Shown here: piece after piece, positions 4,840 to 7,344 of the stretch
How the letters are laid out: each line of letters begins with the position of its first letter
Numbering within the stretch: the stretch's first letter is position 1
Source: Candidatus Hodarchaeota archaeon
Lineage (GTDB): Archaea; Asgardarchaeota; Heimdallarchaeia; Hodarchaeales; YT1-039
Direction: 5' to 3'
NCBI GenBank assembly: GCA_016840025.1
Contig: JAEOTF010000471.1
Coordinates: forward strand, 1 to 7,344
DNA length: 7,344 nucleotides
Translations under genes and position numbers: made by a program
The notes under the pieces: model-generated
The model's input: only the letters and a program-made list of their open reading frames with translations
Told to the model about the DNA's origin: nothing
Database searches by the model: none

Positions 4840-5825
4840 TGAAAGAAAAAAACAAATGGAGTGAGGCTAAATCCAAATTTCAAGAACTTCAAAACAAAGT
4901 TGAACAAGCCGATCCAAAGATATTGCTTCTTTTTCCAAGCATAAATTTCCTTCAAGAAAATTATTTGACTAAGATAAAGGAGGGGTTGAAAACCAATCTT
5001 AGGGTACTTTTGGTTGCTGCAAAAGAAGGTTACGTGAATCACTATGTATTAGACAATAAATATGCCGTTGGGGGAGAAAGTAGGAAAAGAGCAATTTCTA
5101 GATTGTTTAAAATAGAACTTTTAAAGCTGTCAGAAGAAAAAAGCGAGAAGAATGTAACCAAACATAAATACCATCTAACAGGAAAAGGAGTTATTTTATG
5201 TACAGCATTTCCACTTGTTTTTGAATCTGAGAAATTTATTTCTTTAATTAAGAATCATTATGTTAGTAAATCGCTTGCAAATATTTTATCTGTTTTATAT
5301 CTCAAACAAGATAATGAGGGTAGCAATCGTCTAATAGAAACCCTACATTATTTAGCGGATTCTGGATTAAATATTGAAAATATTTCTGAAGATGCATTAT
5401 CTAAAAGACTTCTTGAGGCTGAAGAGGAGGTATTTTCTGAACCGAAAGAAGAGCTTCTATTTGAAATGCTGGAGCAATCAATTGATTGGATTCATTCAGC
5501 TAAGGATAAGGAAGTTAAGGAACTCTTTCAAAACATGTCGACCATAGCAAACTTAATTCGCACCAATTCAGTTCTAGCTAAAAATATTTCAGCTGTACTT
5601 AAGGACATATTTTTTTTCCTCAAAACTTCCGATTTTCAGGTTTGGTTACGAAACTCAAAGGATTTCAACAGCTTGAAGGAAATTGCTTTACAAACAGCTT
5701 GGACTCATATAGGGGATTATGAAGGCGAAAATCTAATTCAAGGTTTTTGGGAAAAAAGAAAACAAATCCTTGAAGATATTCGAATAACAATGAGAGAAGA
5801 ATGTATATCCAATATAAAAGAATAA
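4839..5825 (+). CDS. Winged-helix-like protein with a long helical C-terminus
   Basis: This is a 328-aa protein with no family I can name. The ATG at 4839 is the only start codon in frame after a TAA at 4770; no Shine-Dalgarno is present, so a leaderless or very short-leader transcript is likely. Residues ~50-125 look like a winged helix-turn-helix: a first helix NLRVLLVAAKEGY, a second around NHYVLDNKY, a recognition-type helix GGESRKRAISRLFKIELLKL, and a wing ending KHKYHLTGKGVILCTAF. LTGKG is the usual ending of such wings. Residues ~126-328 are almost entirely alpha-helical, acidic in the middle, without visible catalytic motifs. It may be a transcription regulator of the element, with the GACAGTA operator overlapping its start, or an element-specific replication or partition protein with a wHTH. 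A T-rich terminator follows. Confidence 0.75.
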   Translation: MKEKNKWSEAKSKFQELQNKVEQADPKILLLFPSINFLQENYLTKIKEGLKTNLRVLLVAAKEGYVNHYVLDNKYAVGGESRKRAISRLFKIELLKLSEEKSEKNVTKHKYHLTGKGVILCTAFPLVFESEKFISLIKNHYVSKSLANILSVLYLKQDNEGSNRLIETLHYLADSGLNIENISEDALSKRLLEAEEEVFSEPKEELLFEMLEQSIDWIHSAKDKEVKELFQNMSTIANLIRTNSVLAKNISAVLKDIFFFLKTSDFQVWLRNSKDFNSLKEIALQTAWTHIGDYEGENLIQGFWEKRKQILEDIRITMREECISNIKE

Positions 5826-5846
5826 AAATTCAAGGTTCTGAATTGG

Positions 5847-5870
5847 TTATTTTTAATTTGTTTTTATTTT
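5847..5870 (+). terminator. T-rich archaeal terminator
   Basis: The stretch TTATTTTTAATTTG, then TTTTTATTTT, lies 22 bp after the stop of the winged-helix gene and contains T5, T5 and T4 runs. Archaeal RNA polymerase terminates at such oligo-T tracts without needing a hairpin. The next gene has its own promoter, consistent with a transcription boundary here. Confidence 0.5.
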
Positions 5871-5896
5871 GCAGTCTTTTAAAATTTTAAGAAATG

Positions 5897-5903
5897 TTTA
5901 TTA
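5897..5903 (+). promoter_or_regulatory. TATA box of the RHH regulator gene
   Basis: TTTATTA is centred about 39 bp before the ATG at 5939. Transcription would begin near 5926, giving a leader of about 13 nt. The right end abuts the palindrome at 5903-5919, so a protein bound there would block TBP/TFB or polymerase. Confidence 0.45.
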
Positions 5904-5919
5904 GTAGGATATTCCTACT
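5903..5919. promoter_or_regulatory. Palindromic operator AGTAGGA-TAT-TCCTACT
   Basis: Perfect 7-bp arms (5903-5909 and 5913-5919) flank a 3-bp centre, between the TATA box and the start of the RHH-like gene. A second, weaker inverted pair follows: ATACT at 5923-5927 and AGTAT at 5936-5940, which overlaps the ATG. Tandem short palindromes over their own promoter are typical of ribbon-helix-helix autorepressors. Confidence 0.6.
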
Positions 5920-5938
5920 GTAATACTGGGAATGTAGT

Positions 5939-6256
5939 ATGCCAGTAATTAAAAAGAGTGTTGCAATTCACCCAATAATGGACAAATATATTAGAAAAAC
6001 TTGGGCCTTATTAGTCGAAAATGGTCATGATGCAACATATTCGATGGCACTTAATTTCATGTTACTGGGAGCAATCTTTGAAGCAACCCAAGAAGAAAGT
6101 GGTTGGAGAGAAAATACTAGGAAGTTGGTATGGAACTTCGTGGAAGATGATGAAACTATAAACGAACTCAACTTAGAAGATCAACTAACAAAACTTGTTA
6201 ATCAAATATCATCACATTTCACTTCCAAGAAGAAGAACAGTGATGATATTGATTAA
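5939..6256 (+). CDS. Ribbon-helix-helix-like DNA-binding regulator upstream of cas1
   Basis: This is a 105-aa protein. The N-terminal 50 residues fit the ribbon-helix-helix (Arc/MetJ/CopG) fold: a short strand KKSVAI (5-10), a helix PIMDKYIRKTWALLVENG (12-29), a turn, and a second helix ATYSMALNFMLLGAIFEAT (32-50). The remaining ~55 residues are charged (FVEDDETINELNLEDQ) and end in a lysine/aspartate-rich tail, probably for multimerisation or flexible. The ATG at 5939 has no strong ribosome binding site (GGGAATG is the best nearby), which with a ~13-nt leader is compatible with weak initiation. Two inverted repeats over the promoter suggest autoregulation. The Cas1 gene begins 82 bp after its stop with no obvious promoter between, so the two are probably co-transcribed and the regulator may control the integrase. 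A toxin-antitoxin antitoxin is an alternative, but no toxin-like gene follows. Confidence 0.7.
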   Translation: MPVIKKSVAIHPIMDKYIRKTWALLVENGHDATYSMALNFMLLGAIFEATQEESGWRENTRKLVWNFVEDDETINELNLEDQLTKLVNQISSHFTSKKKNSDDID

Positions 6257-6338
6257 AGTTGTATTGAAGGAACGTGGTTTGATTGGAAATCAGATGGGTA
6301 ATTTCTGAATAGTAAGAATGAAATGATGTGATTATAAA

Positions 6339-7344
6339 TTGAGATCTCTCTTCCTTTCAGGTTATGGAATTAAAATCAAAGTAGAAAGCATGCGTCCTAA
6401 ATCAGAACTAATGATAACAGACGGTAGAGAAGATTCCAAGGAAGAAGAATCCTATTCCTTCAGACCCAGAAAGATGCCTTACGACTCCATATTCATAGAC
6501 GGTCATTCAGGTTATATTTCCCTTCAAGCACTCCATTGGCTGTCTAGAAATAAAATTCCAGTATTCATACTCAACTTTAATGGAAGTTTGATATCATCAA
6601 TTCTTCCGCCTATGCCAGTTAAAGCGGATTTAAGAATAGCCCAATTAGAAGCCAGTAAGGACGATGAGAAGAAATTCAAAATTGCTCATGAGCTGGTTAA
6701 AGCAAAAATCCAAAGAACCAAAGATATGTTAAGATGGCTAGGAGAAAGATACGATATTACAGAAGAAAAGGAACTTGTGAATAAAGAATCGCTTCGATTA
6801 ATTAAAGCAAAAAATGTGAAAAATTTAAGAGCAGTTGAAGGAAGAGTTGCCTTAAGATACTGGCAGACAATTCAAACAGTGATTCCAGAGACATTTGATT
6901 TTAAGGGCAGAATAACAAAAAGCCATCAGTACAATGCTTCTGATCCAGTAAATTTGATGTTGAATTATGTATATGGAGTACTGGAAGGAATCTGTCGTAA
7001 GGCAGTAAATATAGTCGGCTTAGAGCCTTCAATCGGATTCTTACATGAACTAGCAAATTATCAAACTAAGCAGTCTTTGGTTTATGATTTACAGGAGCCC
7101 TTTCGATGGATTGGTGATATAGCAGTTCTTGAAGCAATTGAATCTAGAGTGATAGATATCAATGATTTCTATTTCAAAGGAGATGACTATAGGTATTACT
7201 TTGATGTCGAAGCAAAGCAAAGATTTCTAGAATTTCTAAAAGAGAAGTATAATTCTGGAATTAAATACAAGGGAAAAAAATGGAAATGGGATACTATTAT
7301 TCTGAATAAAATACTAGAATTTGGTAAATTCCTTTCAGATAAAT
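6339..7344 (+). CDS. cas1: Cas1-family integrase (3' partial), solo in this window
   Basis: The frame is open from 6327 to the right edge, and 335 codons are visible from TTG 6339. TTG is chosen because it begins MRSLFLSGYGIKIKVES, matching the first beta strands of Cas1, and is preceded by GATGTGAT, a partial anti-16S match; the first ATG (6390) would delete those strands. The N-terminal beta domain continues through PYDSIFIDGHSGYISLQALH and VFILNFNGSLISSILPP. The helical domain holds the metal ligands: E167 (AVEGRVALRYW), H236 (EPSIGFLHE) and D250 (SLVYDLQEPFRW, with E253 following), in the usual Cas1 order, so it should be catalytically active. DPVNLMLNYVYG (199-210) and KYKGKKWKWDTII near the end are further Cas1 signatures. 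Cas1 integrates DNA ends by transesterification: spacers into CRISPR arrays with Cas2, or whole casposons alone. No Cas2, array or other cas gene is visible, so which type this is stays open. The end, and any C-terminal HTH, lies outside. Confidence 0.93.
   Translation, partial: MRSLFLSGYGIKIKVESMRPKSELMITDGREDSKEEESYSFRPRKMPYDSIFIDGHSGYISLQALHWLSRNKIPVFILNFNGSLISSILPPMPVKADLRIAQLEASKDDEKKFKIAHELVKAKIQRTKDMLRWLGERYDITEEKELVNKESLRLIKAKNVKNLRAVEGRVALRYWQTIQTVIPETFDFKGRITKSHQYNASDPVNLMLNYVYGVLEGICRKAVNIVGLEPSIGFLHELANYQTKQSLVYDLQEPFRWIGDIAVLEAIESRVIDINDFYFKGDDYRYYFDVEAKQRFLEFLKEKYNSGIKYKGKKWKWDTIILNKILEFGKFLSDK

Noticed and set aside
4591..5042. Short frames on both strands across the divergent intergenic region
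   Set aside because: They lie over the ATPase start, the operator and the start of the winged-helix gene, with no ribosome binding sites and no recognisable protein pattern.
1..7344. CRISPR array
   Set aside because: Despite the Cas1 gene, I find no series of regularly spaced 24-37 bp repeats on reading the window; only short operator-type repeats occur.
1..7344. tRNA genes or attachment sites derived from them
   Set aside because: No G/C-rich cloverleaf or TTCGAATC-type T-loop with matching stems was found by eye; element ends therefore cannot be placed.

Overview
This window looks archaeal. It is AT-rich, has TATA-box-like elements upstream of several starts, uses strong anti-16S ribosome binding sites (AAGGAGGTG) with TTG or GTG starts, and encodes proteins with Thr/Pro-rich extracytoplasmic linkers. 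I cannot assign a lineage; uncultured Bathyarchaeia-like or Asgard-like archaea would fit, but that is inference.

Left part (1-2840): the C-terminal end of a secreted SNase-like nuclease with a lamin-tail domain (2-451, cut by the window edge) converges on a membrane protein carrying an outside Ada-like metal-binding domain and a cytoplasmic DUF1508 domain (485-1309, minus). A 304-base stretch without a called gene follows. It holds the minus-strand promoter, an inverted repeat, and an apparent N-terminal membrane-anchor extension of the next gene, separated from it by one base at an A9 run. That gene (1614-2018, plus) overlaps tail-to-tail with a four-TM membrane protein (2010-2840, minus).

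Middle (2857-4668, minus): an operon-like run in transcription order: AAA+-type P-loop ATPase; an unknown basic 151-aa protein coupled by a 4-bp ATGA overlap; a 127-aa protein overlapping by 59 bp, with a DxD and GxH arrangement reminiscent of archaeo-eukaryotic primases; a small apparently broken ORF behind a perfect Shine-Dalgarno; then the membrane protein. The ATPase and possible mini-primase suggest a replication module of an integrated plasmid, virus or transposon.

Right part (4669-7344, plus): a divergent control region with a 14-bp palindrome and GACAGTA repeats precedes a 328-aa winged-helix-like protein. Next come a T-rich terminator, a ribbon-helix-helix-like regulator under its own palindromic operator, and a Cas1-family integrase from a TTG at 6339 that runs off the right edge. 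Its three metal-ligand positions (E167, H236, D250) are all present. No CRISPR array, Cas2 or other cas gene is visible.

The most interesting reading is that 2010-7344 belongs to a mobile element whose ATPase and primase-like genes replicate it and whose Cas1 acts as a casposase or solo Cas1. The conservative alternative is a chromosomal CRISPR adaptation locus starting at the right edge beside an integrated element. The sequence to the right of the window would decide.
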